64,000 bases of DNA, taken from contig CP136061.1 of assembly GCA_032622095.1 (NCBI GenBank), positions 34,725,797-34,789,796 of the forward strand. The letters run 5' to 3'. Below the pieces are notes generated by a model that saw only the letters and a list, made by a program, of their open reading frames with translations, ran no database searches and was not told the origin of the DNA. Shown one piece after another: positions 35,810 through 46,669 of this stretch. Source of the DNA: Siphonodentalium dalli. Taxonomy: Eukaryota; Mollusca; Scaphopoda; Gadilida; Siphonodentaliidae. A program made the translations under genes and the position numbers. Position 1 is the first letter of the stretch. Each line of letters begins with the position of its first letter.

Positions 35810-36245
35810 TTGTTCCAAATTAGATTGGATGAATATTTGTTATACGCCCTTTTGAAAAAAGGTCGTATTATGTAATCAGTCCGTCCGTCTGTCCGTCCGT
35901 TAACATTTCTTGTTTCCGATCGATAACTCCAGTTTGGATTATTTATCTGAACCAAAGCTGCTATGTATATTTCACAGCTAAAAATACAAGCCAAGTCCGA
36001 ATATGGGTTCCGTCCGATCATTTTTACATGAGTTACGGCCCTGTTTCGACTTAGAATTTGACCGATTTCATAAACATTTCGGTTTCCAACTGATAACTCC
36101 TGTTTTCATTATTTTATCTGAACCAAAGTGGATATGTGTGTTTCCCAGCTAAAACTTCAGGCCAAGTTCGAATATAGGTTATGTCCAATTATTTTCACAT
36201 GAGTTACCACCATTTTTCGACTTAGAATTTGACCGCATTTTGGCA
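35810..36245 (+). repeat. Repeat family F, two units of about 165 bp
   Basis: After 'acgcccttttgaaaaaaggtcgt' (a short hairpin) and a 'ccgtccgtctgtccgtccg' run, two units share 'gataactcc', 'attatttatctgaaccaaag', 'cacatgagttac' and 'cgacttagaatttgaccg'. Confidence 0.8.
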
Positions 36246-37329
36246 ATGAAATTCGAGGTATGTCAGATATTCTTTGTAAGCTCAAATTATTATTTTATTT
36301 TGCGGTAGTACAATTCGAAATGGCTAAAATGCGTATTTTACCACGCCCTAGCGATTATCCTGTTACACATTATATTACTAATGGGAATGACGTAATCCAC
36401 GAAGACTCCCCCTACCTTCATATTCTGTATCTCTCGTGTGGTATCCGAACTCTATTGTAGATTCAATTTTAACTGAAACATATCAAAGGGATGTTGTGTG
36501 TAATAATACAAAACGAATGAGTGTAAGAACTGAGAAGCAATCTACATAACTCACAGAAACTAAATAATCACATTTCGCTCGAGCTTGAAAACACTTTCAT
36601 CTGAACAGTGGACATTAAGATGGAGATGCACGTTTTGCATAAATACAGCCAAATATGGCAAGGGATTTTCAACAAAGAATTTTCTGGATCAATCTGGCGA
36701 AAAATCTTGAATTTCACATATCATCATCTTCATTGTTTTCAGAAGCTGGTCAATTATTAAGATGTGACAAAAACAATGGATTTTAATACATTTGAGAGGT
36801 TGAAAATATTATTTTCTTTGTTGTCCCTTTCGGTACCGAGAACTGCTAGAATAATTAATAATTTCACACAAAACTCCAATCACCAAACAGCTTATTGTCT
36901 TGGCTCCATGAGAGGAGGCTTCATTTGTATCATTATGTGGAGTTCGATTTTTAATAATTGCATAATATAGTGTCATACCCCCATATATTAAATGAAGAAT
37001 AAAGCAGTCACAAATATTCCAGCCCAATGAAAACAAATGTTGATATGCTGTGTTGTCCACTCAAGCAGTGCACAATCAACTGGAAATTAGGCCACTGTGT
37101 TAAGATATATGGTGGTCAGCTTTAATTTGGTTATTAAGTCATGACCTAGAACTCATCTCAGCCCAATTTTTCATTGAACAACATGAATGACATGAAAATT
37201 CTCAAATATTGAAAATGATGTGTGAGTAGTTGTCTTTCTACGTGAAAATAATCATAAAATTTCATGAATCAAGAAAAATGAAGTCTCCTCTCATGATCTT
37301 CAGATATAATATCATGGATATATGGACTG
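36246..37329. other. AT-rich sequence in the spacer of the inverted duplication
   Basis: No gene is recognised. Around 36,600-36,860 there is faint similarity to family D ('gcacgttttgc', 'ggtaccgagaactgc'). Confidence 0.4.
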
Positions 37330-37570
37330 CACTTTTGAAACAAATCTAATTTACAGAAGTTCTTGGTACCTGAAAACGGTGAAATTTTAAATATTTCCCA
37401 TGCCATAAAAGTGAAGTAAATGAGTTTATAATAACCAATTGTTTGATGGTTCTTAAATATTGTATCAAAATAATCGCTTTTACCAAATTCACAAATAAAT
37501 TCCATGTAGATTTTGAGAAATTCCATTTAGAAATACCAGGAAATTTTGGCATCTGACCCTTAATATATAC
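37330..37570 (-). repeat. Interspersed repeat family D, copy 1
   Basis: The minus strand shares the phrases 'ccaaaatttcctggtattt', 'caattggttattataa' and 'ttttatggcatg' with the plus strand at 50,686-50,910, over about 220 bp. Confidence 0.8.
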
Positions 37571-37954
37571 AACAATACAGCCTGAGTAACTAATGACACT
37601 GAACTTTTATCTTCCCAATGCAAAATGAATTATGATATCTTACACCCAAATTCAAAGCTGTTGATTGATTGATTTGAAATGTAAATTATCTGAAACTGAG
37701 TTGTGGCACAAGAAATTTCTTATTACCTGACTGATTGAAACCATGAGCTCAAGCTAGACCAATATCTCATTAGTTGATTCTATTGCGATATTAGTGTATT
37801 TATTATTTCTCTTCTAATACCATCACATACAAATGGGTGAATCCCATATATGGTCAAAAGCAAAACATTATCATACGTGCCTGAACATTTGTTCCTTGAT
37901 CTTAACTAATTCCGTTTCATATGGCTCAGTGTTTTAGTACTCGCGTGCATATTG

Positions 37955-39300
37955 TTTCATACTTTTTCCCAATTTGTTTTCACTGATTTGTATCGATTTC
38001 TCACATCCGCACACTGTTTCCTTTGCTATTTTTTTTAAGTGTTAGCACTTACACGGAGATGATCTTATATGCTATGTATTTATTTTAGATTACTTGCATG
38101 TACTTATTTTATCGCAAGGTGTGTACCAACATTTACCTTGTAAACCGTTTAGAGCACATCTCGACCTAAATACCAGCGTACTACAAGCTACAATATTCAG
38201 AGTGTGCAATAAACATAGAACAGCACATGTTACCGCTGTCACACACTCATTTGTCATGCCGCTAGGTAGAAATCGAACCAAAGGTTCTCGTTTTACAATC
38301 GCGATACAACAAACTTGTGCAATAACATTAACCAGTTCACACTTATGTCGTGTCGTTCTAACTACATATTTTCTGCATTAATATTTTATCTGATTAAAAA
38401 TCATCCTCTTTTGTGGAAGTAAAAATTGTCCCCTCTTGCATTTAGTTGCGTAAAGCGCCCCTGGTGGGTTCCTTAAATGTCCTGGAGAAGCCCTTCTATT
38501 TGGTGATGATCAAAGTGTATGGCTCTGTTTTACTGAACTATTTTTCAGACGATGCAGTTTAATGCAAAGTTTGCCACGGCGGTGATCATGGTTACTCTAA
38601 TCTATCTCATGACGAGGATTGCTAGCATCTTTACACCAATTACTTCTACACAGATCCATGGATATGTGCAGCCGAACATAAAACCCTTTCCACGGGATAA
38701 CAAGAAAACCATAATCAGAAATGGTAACGCCCTCAAGATTATATTATTACGGATAAATATAAATTATAAAAAAAAATGTTAAATATATTGGTTACATGAA
38801 TGCACGCCTCAGAATTCAGTTAAAACAACTAATACTTCAAATTATTACAAAAAACTACGTCTTATTACTGCAGGTTTCTAATTCACCACACCAGAAGTCT
38901 CTAAATGCGGATCAAAAATCGGAGTCATTGTGTTCCCGCCATAAAATCTTCAACAGTGGTCCAACCATTGTTGATATCTAAACATTGAAAGCAATTAATG
39001 CGGTCATAATAGTTACATACTGCAACTATCAATCCAGCGAATATGATATGATTGATAGAACAAACCACTATTATGATGATCGTGTCAAAACCGGAAAAAC
39101 CGATTATCTATTTATAACACGTCCACAGACACACAGCGATCTAAAATTTGCCCACCAGTATACACCCGATTGGCGTTAATAAAGGTATTTTTTATACGCC
39201 AATTAATATAAGAACAAATGTGATCTATTTCTCCATTATCTTATTTGTGGTGATATATTTACAGAATTATAATTTTTGCACATTTACCCACTGCGAATGC
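37955..39300 (+). repeat. Right arm of a large inverted duplication
   Basis: Collinear with the minus strand of 34,258-35,790, about 95% identical by eye in the best parts. This arm keeps the longer version of the gene-like part (38,552-39,180). Confidence 0.85.
38552..39180 (+). pseudogene. Fragment of a type II membrane protein-like gene, copy 2
   Basis: The first piece (38,552 to about 38,724) encodes a membrane-anchor start like that of 34,540-34,355 (MQFNAKFATAV, then LIYLMTRIASIF). It is preceded by 'ctatttttcag', a good 3' splice site, and followed by a possible donor in 'aaatggtaacg'. A second piece begins at 38,874 after 'cttattactgcag', again splice-like, reads VSNSPHQKSLN and continues in one frame to 39,179 with a single TAA at 38,979-38,981. 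If the apparent sites were used, the pieces would join out of frame, so I read it as a decayed gene fragment. Part of the second piece recurs at 59,258-59,600. I do not recognise the protein. Glycosyltransferase or sulfotransferase is possible from the anchor-plus-stem layout alone. Confidence 0.4.
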
Positions 39301-39555
39301 ATTGGTCCTCTTAAAATGTTCAACCATAAGGTCCGATTATTTAATATCTGATGGGCTAACATCGGCCAGTGTGATTGTTCGAACGAGAGGAAATAAGATA
39401 ATAATTCAACCGATGAATCTATACACAACGGAACAAAACAAAAATGACAAACAATTGATTAGGATATATATCCTCGTGAAAATAGGTCCATATTGGACCT
39501 AAATATTGGAATTGGCTCATACTGGACTCATTTGATTCTGGAATAAGCCCATAGT
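39300..39555. other. Short noncoding stretch
   Basis: Nothing recognised. Confidence 0.4.
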
Positions 39556-39557
39556 GG

Positions 39558-39660
39558 GGAGGGGAGATGACGTATAAATAAAGTAATCCGATCCCCTCTG
39601 CATTGCATGGATGAATGAAGAGGGGATTGGATAACTTTCTTTTATACGTCGTCTCCCCTC
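39558..39660. repeat. Hairpin, arms about 42 bp
   Basis: 'gaggggagatgacgtata' at the left mirrors 'tatacgtcgtctcccctc' at the right. The inner parts 'atcccctct' and 'agaggggat' also pair, leaving a loop of about 18 nt. Confidence 0.9.
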
Positions 39661-40082
39661 TAATTATACGCGTCCAGTGATAACAGATAAAAACGAAAAA
39701 GTTGGGAGAACAACAAAAAATAGAAGAGATGCACATCTGTGTATGATTACCATCCAGGTGAAATAACTGTAATAGTCGGAAGAAAATAATATCGGATGGA
39801 GATAATAGTGAATGAAGGCAGGATAGTGAGAATAAGAAAGATGGGAGAGAGATAGAGCAGAGAGGAAGAGTGAGTTAAGTGTCAGACTGAAGACACGAAG
39901 AACTATGGGAGATACATCTGCTGTTAAGTGAAGTTATATTCTTTCATAGTCACTTTTATATAAATGTCACATTTCATCAATTAATTTTGTATCGGTATGT
40001 GGTAATAATAAATAATGCGATTTTGTTTAGTCTGAGTTAGACTGGACAGGTTCATTGTTATGCAATTGCCACATTTGTCTAC
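39661..40082. other. Noncoding sequence, no gene recognised
   Basis: A purine-rich stretch lies near 39,830-39,910. Nothing else stands out. Confidence 0.4.
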
Positions 40083-40260
40083 GCTAGTAGTAAGGGCGGT
40101 CACTCTGGGTCACCCCGCCCTCGATGTCACTCTGGGGCATGCCCTGAGTGACCGCCGAGGAGGGGGTGCCCCAGAGTGACAGGGCCAGAGTGGCCAGGGG
40201 TGCCCCAGAGTGACATCAGGGAAGGGTGCCCCATAGAGACCACGAGCCAGGGACAATGCC
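40083..40260. repeat. GC-rich cluster of direct and inverted 'gtgccccagagtgaca' motifs
   Basis: 'gtgccccagagtgaca' occurs twice and, with changes, a third time. 'tgtcactctggggca' occurs once inverted, together with 'ggtcactctgggtcacc' and 'tgagtgaccgcc'. The set can form several alternative hairpins. Confidence 0.8.
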
Positions 40261-40299
40261 CCAGATCCCCACAAAACATAAATATGATTATACTCAGGT

Positions 40300-40345
40300 G
40301 CGCGAGGGTGTGCGCGCGCGTGTGTGCGTGTGTCGCGCGCTACAT
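40300..40345. repeat. Alternating purine-pyrimidine tract
   Basis: A run of gtgcgc, gcgcgc and gtgtgcgtgtg type dinucleotides, about 45 bp, with potential to form Z-DNA. Confidence 0.8.
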
Positions 40346-41208
40346 TCATTTGTTAGATATACGCAAAGGTATGCGCTTCAGTTTCTGCGACATTTGTATT
40401 TAGGCCTGACAGTTGGATGTTGGATAAGCAGAAAACACACGACGTAAATCACTGGGGGTTTGACTTGAGTTGCACTGACCGATAAATTCTTAAGGATCTG
40501 TTTTAATGATATACGTGTACCTTTAAAGATAGTTAACAACAAACTTGTATATTACCAATAGGTATTTTCACTCCTATGTGGTTATCCTATATGTTGCTTT
40601 CTCCGTGGTAGGGCTTGGAGTTGCGGCCATTTTGACAGCCATTTGATGGCCGCGGTTGTATTAGTTTCTGTCCGTGTCACTCTATTCGCTCCCGTACTCT
40701 AATTTCACACAAACTGGTATAACGGCGTAATTACGATACCACAATGTATCGTATAATAATTTATTTCGATAACTGCTGCAACAAAGAAAGCCATGTTGGA
40801 CGCCATCTTGGATAACAATGTTTCCTCAAAGCGGATTTTTTGGATATGCTGTTCGTGAAGCTTTTCTCATGGAATGGCATCAACATCAGCTTGTATCCAA
40901 TTTCTTCCGGGTTGATCCCCAAATTCGTCTTCAACGACCACGCTAACGTATGATATCAGACATAGACATATAGTGTGTTGTTGTCCTGCATGTCGCCGCG
41001 GGCGATAGAGCTTTTAACGGCCCTTGTAATTCATCATAATGTCTGTCGTTTTGACGTGAAGTATTGGCGGCCTCAGGTGAAGAAGTATTATTAGGTAGTG
41101 TAATTAAGGTGGCACGGAGGTGGAAATTTTGTCCAGTTTCACAAAATATCATGCAGCTTTCAATCACAGGCACCAGCACAAAAATTTACCCCACCCTCAA
41201 TACAATTG
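40346..41208. other. Noncoding sequence, no gene recognised
   Basis: The segment contains 'gccattttgacagccattt' near 40,624 and 'gccatgttggacgccatcttg' type sequence near 40,790, similar to 4,362-4,392. It may be part of a dispersed repeat. Confidence 0.4.
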
Positions 41209-41416
41209 TCACTGAGTCGCGGCCATATTGGATACATCCAGCTCCGTTCCGTGGTTTTAGTGCTACGTGTCAAAGTTCTGGAGTAGCATTTCCATATATG
41301 GAAGTCATGAATATTCAAAAGCTCCATATAAGGAATAGCTACTCCAGAACTTTGAACGGTAGCACTAAAACCACGGGGCTTTATGGATCCCATGCACATG
41401 GCCGCGAGTTAGTGAT
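41209..41416. repeat. Foldback element, arms about 95 bp
   Basis: 41,209-41,305 is the reverse complement of about 41,322-41,416. 'ccgtggttttagtgctac' and 'caaagttctggagtagc' occur in both arms. The ends are tcactgagtcgcggcc and its near mirror. No target duplication could be fixed. Confidence 0.9.
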
Positions 41417-41720
41417 TAAACTTATATTACTTAATCCTGGTTTATTGTGTGTGGGGTAATTTTTTTGTTCTGGTGACCTATGCTTGCAATTAGTAATACC
41501 TGACGCCACTGATTTGAAAAATAATCTGGACATCGTTTCTAATTATAGCCACAGATAGATTTCAAAGGAGATAATGCGTACCTCAGAACCAGCTATAAAT
41601 AGCTATAATTATGTGACATATTTTTGAAAAGAAAAATTATTTATATAACATTTTTTCTATTTCAAATATTGTTTAGCCCTAGCATATCTCTATCAAGGGG
41701 TGGGAGAAGCTTCTTCTACA
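41417..41720. other. Noncoding sequence, no gene recognised
   Basis: AT-rich spacer before the family B element. Confidence 0.4.
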
Positions 41721-42815
41721 TCTATATCTATATTTGCGAATGTCTGTCTGTCTTTCTGTCTGTCTGTATGTGTTCTATATAAATGTACAGGGGACCATCT
41801 AGGTGGCACCAAAGGGGTCTACTAGGGGTAACTTTTTACGAGAAAGATAATGGTGAGGGTTAAGATTTTCTAAAATGAGCCGTTGTTGTCAGGGGCAGAA
41901 AAGTGGGATCGGCAGAAAAAAAAATTGTCGCCGATTGCCACAAAACTTATATATAATCATCCCCATGATATAAGGAATCTGATGGTGTGGTTTAAATGTG
42001 TCATGAGTGGCGCCGTTCGAGTCAGGGATGCACGGAAGGGGAGAGGGACACCAAAATGTATCAACTAAGTTTAGCGTCGAGGGACCATCTAGGTGGCACA
42101 AAACGGTCTACTAGGGGTAAATTTTTACGAGAAAGATATTGGTGTGGGTTAGAACTTTCTAAGTGACGCCGTTGTCAGGGGCAGAAAATGGGGAGGGGTA
42201 GAAAAAGTTTTGCCGCCGATTGCCACGAAACTTTTATATAATCATTCCCATGGTATGAAGAATCTAATGGTGTTGTTTAAATATGTCAAACGTGCGCCAT
42301 TCGCGTCAGGGGTGCACGGAAGGGGAGAGGGGCACTAAAATTGATCAAACTAATTTTAGCGCCGATTTCCACCAAATTGATATCTATTCTTCTCCATGAT
42401 ACAAGGAATCTAATTGTGCGATTTAAAGACTCCAAATTGCTGTCGTTTGGATAAAAGATTGTGGGAGGGGCACTCAATTTGATAATAATGTGCTTAGTCG
42501 CCGATTGCCACCACACTTATACAATATCATCCCCATGGTATGAGGAGTCTAATGGTGTGGCTTAAATCTGTCAAAAGTGGCGTCATTCGAGTCAGGATTG
42601 AACTGAAAGGCAGAGGGGCACCAAAATTGATACGCAATAATTTTAGCGCCAATTTCCACCAAATGATATGCAATCTTATCCATAATACGCGGAGTCTGAT
42701 CGTGTGATTTAAAGACGCCATGTTGGTGCTGTTTGGGTGAGAGATGGGGGTTAGTGGGCACTAAATTTGATCAAAATTGGTTTACCAAACTTATCAATAA
42801 TTATCTCCAGGATAT
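41721..42815 (+). mobile_element. Family B Helitron-like element, left part, copy 1
   Basis: The start is 'tctatatttgcgaatgtctg' plus a run of tctg, a typical look for a Helitron 5' end, preceded by A. It is followed by tandem monomers of about 145 bp of two alternating kinds: 'cgccgattgccaccaaactt' and 'cgccgatttccaccaaattg'. The element resumes at 50,656 after the LINE. No Helitron 3' end was found for this copy. Confidence 0.65.
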
Positions 42816-43453
42816 CTCCAGGATAACTGTACGCATGCGTGTCGATTATGCGGGTGAATTTCTGAATAGTGAGCTTTCATCGACAAAAAACACCCATCAA
42901 AGTCAATTTTGTGGATACATTTTTATACATCAGGGTGCTTCATGCAATCGGACATCGGATTGGTGCTTCGTTTCTTACGATCGGATTCTTATGGACTTAT
43001 TATAGGATTTTATCTCTGAATTTGGAAGGTGACACACCCAAAACAATAATGACCGAAAGTTTTGTTGACAACACAGAACGCGACTCAGCGGAAAATGATA
43101 CCCCACCCATATCGGAAGCTGTATATAAAGGCCTCACGACGATCATTAATGGTTCGCAAATTATCGATAACACTATTGAACACCAACAGAGTGACTATAT
43201 TCCACAATCACAGTACCAATCGCATGCATATGTTTCATCAAATATGTACGCAGGACCAATCAACACAGGTAACGGATTAGATCCGATCAATGCCACGCCC
43301 ACCAATTCAGCGGGTGATTGCGCTATACAAATGACTCAGAGTGTGAATTACGACCAGCGATTTCTAACGGGATCAAGTTACATTCCTAGCCCAGTTCTCA
43401 ATCATTCCGACTTGACGTCACAACAACAACAACAATACAACACCGCGATACTA

Positions 43454-45411
43454 GAGACCTTTCGCATCCTCACGTTTACGATTACGAATACGGATAGCTA
43501 TTCGTAGTCGTAAGTCTATCCGCATGGCCAAAAAGTCCTTTCGCAAAACGACTACGCGTAAGAGTTTTGACGAACACGTACCATCATTATTTCGTACCAC
43601 TTTTACAATTCAAAGCGTGTGTTTGGTATACAGTCCCTTAATACGTCACTTATCGTCTCATATGCAACAATGCGATAATCATGACCTGTTTATATTGTCA
43701 ATAATTCGACCAGTCACAACGTACGACCCGGGATTCTCGTGATATATTATGGCAATACAGGTATAAATGCCAGGTCATATGTGGTGGAAATTCAGTTCGT
43801 TGTTATCATATGGATGACCTGATAGGCGTTATGCTGATGGGGGAAGAGTGGTTCCTAAATTTGGACCTCACATCAACCACGACGCCACCACTTCAAGACC
43901 CTTTCAGTCCGTAATTTCATTTCAACGCGAGTTCTGCAGAAAGACAGTCTAGCCAGATTATGCCATCCCCCACAATTTACGACAGAATTATCCATAATTG
44001 TCATCATTATTATGTAATATGTATGTGCAAGGACGTGGCTAGAGGGTTTCCGTTGGGGGTGTGCACACGACTACGGGCAATAGACCAGGACACACCGGGC
44101 CGATCATGGTTGTTCGGCCCGGTGTGAGAAAATTGTGAAAACTAAACAAGAAAATCGCAAAATCCTAGCATCTAGACTGACCTCAAACTTTCCTAGTGTT
44201 GGAAATTTCAAACCTCATACTCTCCCTTGTTCAGTCAACGATTTTAACCAAATGTAGTAAAATATTGTTTTCTTAAACTCATTAGCAGTTTTTTATTGGC
44301 CACGGGGAGGGACCAGGACACACCGGGCGAAAGTTTTTTTTAAACGTGAACAAGAAAATCGCAAAATCCTGGCATCTAGACTAGCCTCAAGCATTCATAG
44401 AATTGGAAATTTCCAACTGATGACAATTCCAGTGACAATTTTGACCAAATGTAGGACTATATTATTTTCTTAAATTAACTAGAAGTTTTTGACTGGCCAC
44501 GGGGAGGGACCAAGACACAAGCTTTCCCAGTGTTGGAAATTTCCAACCTGACACCCCTAAGGTTGGAAAATTTCTAACTGATGGCCATTTCAGTCCAAAA
44601 TGTTTATCAAAAGAAGGAAAATATGCAAATAAATTCCCCACAATAAGTTGTTTGAAAATCAAACTACAAGAACATTATCAACCTATTGTTGGTGTAAAAA
44701 TTTCCAACTAATGTTGTGTCAGGTATGAAATTTCCAACTGTTGAAAATTTTGACCAAAGTTGGAGGGTGAGAGACCCCTCACCCCCCCCCCTGTCGCCAC
44801 GTCTCTGTGTATGTGTATTGGGAATCAAATATCCTATCCTATCCAGGCCTATCACCTCTTTGGGTTTAGGAAATCAGACATAAGTTTGCTGTGCTCGCTG
44901 ATGTGCATCACTTCTGATTTGTCCTATCAAATCGTAACAAAGTCGACACGGTGATGTTGGTGGGTGTGCCAAATATTCTTTTAGTACCACCAAATCCATG
45001 TCAGTCGTGTATTTTTGGCGACTGGTTTCATAGTGTACTTCTATATAGTACTGCAAAGTGTTGTGTCGCAGCCAGCGATTACTATCCGTTGTGAATAGCG
45101 ATCTTATTTCGCGGGAAGCTCGAGATTCACGACGACGAGTACAGTGATTGTCAATCTAAACAGCACACCGAGGTTGTAGCTCAATACAACTAGATGGTTT
45201 ACATGATATACATATACAGTCTCGAACCGAGTAAAGTGATATATTGCAGAAAATAAATTTCAGGTGTTATTTGAGCTTATTAGAAACCATGAAATCGTAA
45301 CCGTTATTGCGGATAGTAAAATACGACAACGATTAGAAAGTACACAAAGGTTGGTGACGTAGTACCCTATCCGTATCCGTAATCGTAAACGTGAGTTTTG
45401 CGAAAGGTCTC
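43454..45411. mobile_element. 1.96-kb inverted-repeat element with TA target, inside LINE ORF1
   Basis: The left end gagacctttcgca and following bases are mirrored at the right end over about 46 bp (both contain 'cacgtttacgattacg' and 'tacggatag'), with a few mismatches. TA flanks both ends (43,452-43,453 and 45,412-45,413). A TA duplication is typical of Tc1/mariner and some other DNA transposons. No transposase frame is seen, so it is non-autonomous. It contains a family A copy with an internal duplication (44,030-44,810). Confidence 0.85.
44030..44810 (+). repeat. Family A repeat nested in the TA element, with internal duplication
   Basis: 'cccggtgtgagaaaa', 'aaatcctagcatctagact', 'tgttggaaatttc' and the 'ttggtgtaaaaatttcc' core follow the order of 1,385-1,905. 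A block of about 198 bp is duplicated ('ggccacggggagggacca' near 44,298 and 44,496). It ends in a C run and 'gtcgccacgtctctg'. Confidence 0.75.
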
Positions 45412-46669
45412 TACTGTCTCTAAATGATCAACGCGTACCAACTGACATAAAACTTTATCAAGTTATATCAATGTTGCGGGACATAACAGTTAAGGTAAAT
45501 TCAATCGAGGATGTCAAGAGCGAGGTCACCGCCATAAACTACAAACTCTCTGATATGAATTTTGCGGTCGGAGATCTGCAAAGTAGAGTCGGCTGGCTGG
45601 AATCCAAAAATAAAAAGATCTCCGACGAACTGGCCGCTCTGTCAGAATTTAAAGCCAATGTCGCGGATGATATGTGCACGCTGTTCGAAGAAAAATGCTA
45701 AGCTCGATTTGTTGGACGAACGTACCAAATTCGTTCTGGAAAAAGTTACGAACGTCGAAACAAATGTGATGAGAGATGAGCTAGTGTTTACGGGTATACC
45801 ACACGACGAGGATCAGACCACAGATGTGACGACCGAAGACACCTTGGTCGATTTTATTGGCGATAAACTGCGATTAACCAACCACATGGATTTCCACTCG
45901 GTTAGGAGGATTGGGAATTCTAGCATCTACCCCAGAGCAATTCTTGCTAAATTTGTGCGGCAGAAAGATCGGGACATGGTAAAAAGGCAAGCGGCTCGCT
46001 TAGGGGGACAGACTGTTACATACATCAATGAGAACCTTCCAGAGGTAGTCAATACATATAGACAAACAACATTGCAGCCACTAGCAAAGGAGGCTCGCAA
46101 AAAAGGTCTAAAAGCCAATATCCCTCAGGAGATAAACTATTTATAGACAACAAGCTTTTCAGGCCAGAAATCCCTCCACCCTACAGGAGATCAAAAACTC
46201 TGAGTAAGGGGGTCGAAAATAGGCCACATCGTGTCAACCGCCAGAACCGCGGAAGACGGGGAACAACACATCGAGACAGATCCAATGGAAGGAATCTGCA
46301 ACACCAACCAACTGACTTTAATCAGCACCAGCAATCAACTGACTTTAATTCGCGATACCAATCAGCAGGCTACGCAACACATGGATACCCACAACACCCA
46401 ACGAGACATACTCAACCCCCTCATCATTCTCCACCCCACCGCCACTCGTCTTGGCCGCCCCGCTTCCCACTACCTCCACACAACACCCCCTCTGGACAGC
46501 CTCGCTTTCCATCACCCCAACACCCTCCCCTCCCAATCGTACCCAATCGGACCCCGCGCTGACGGAGCCAACACGGACACATCCTAACCCAGGAGGCAAC
46601 CCTCTGCCTGATAACCAGATTGATATAGATCAACCGTTGGGTGACAGGCATCAGGCTGACTCGGGGTAG

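Larger units (their letters stand above)
43049..46562 (+). pseudogene. LINE ORF1 (coiled coil plus RRM-like), split by an insertion
   Basis: ORF1 opens at ATG 43,049 (MTESFVDN) with a Ser/Asn/Gln-rich N-terminal region and a five-Gln run, and is cut at 43,453 by the TA element. It resumes at 45,414 in register: the interrupted leucine codon is followed by LSLNDQRVP and a predicted coiled-coil region (KVNSIEDVKSEVTAINYKL, then LQSRVGWLESKNKKI). A one-base frameshift near 45,690 is followed by the frame at 45,700-46,146. There 'RDELVFTGIP' begins an RRM-like region, and a C-terminal domain follows (RRIGN, PRAILAKF, VTYINENLPE, EARKKGLKAN). A second frameshift near 46,138 leads into a frame with KLFRPEIPPPYRRS and a His/Pro/Gln-rich basic tail that stops at 46,560. 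Coiled coil, RRM and CTD is the L1-type ORF1 order. The protein binds RNA and acts as a chaperone for the element's RNA. Confidence 0.8.

Noticed and set aside
42869-43048. Extension of LINE ORF1 upstream of ATG 43,049
   Set aside because: The frame is open but starts only with GTG. Composition and the position of the first ATG favour 43,049 as the start.
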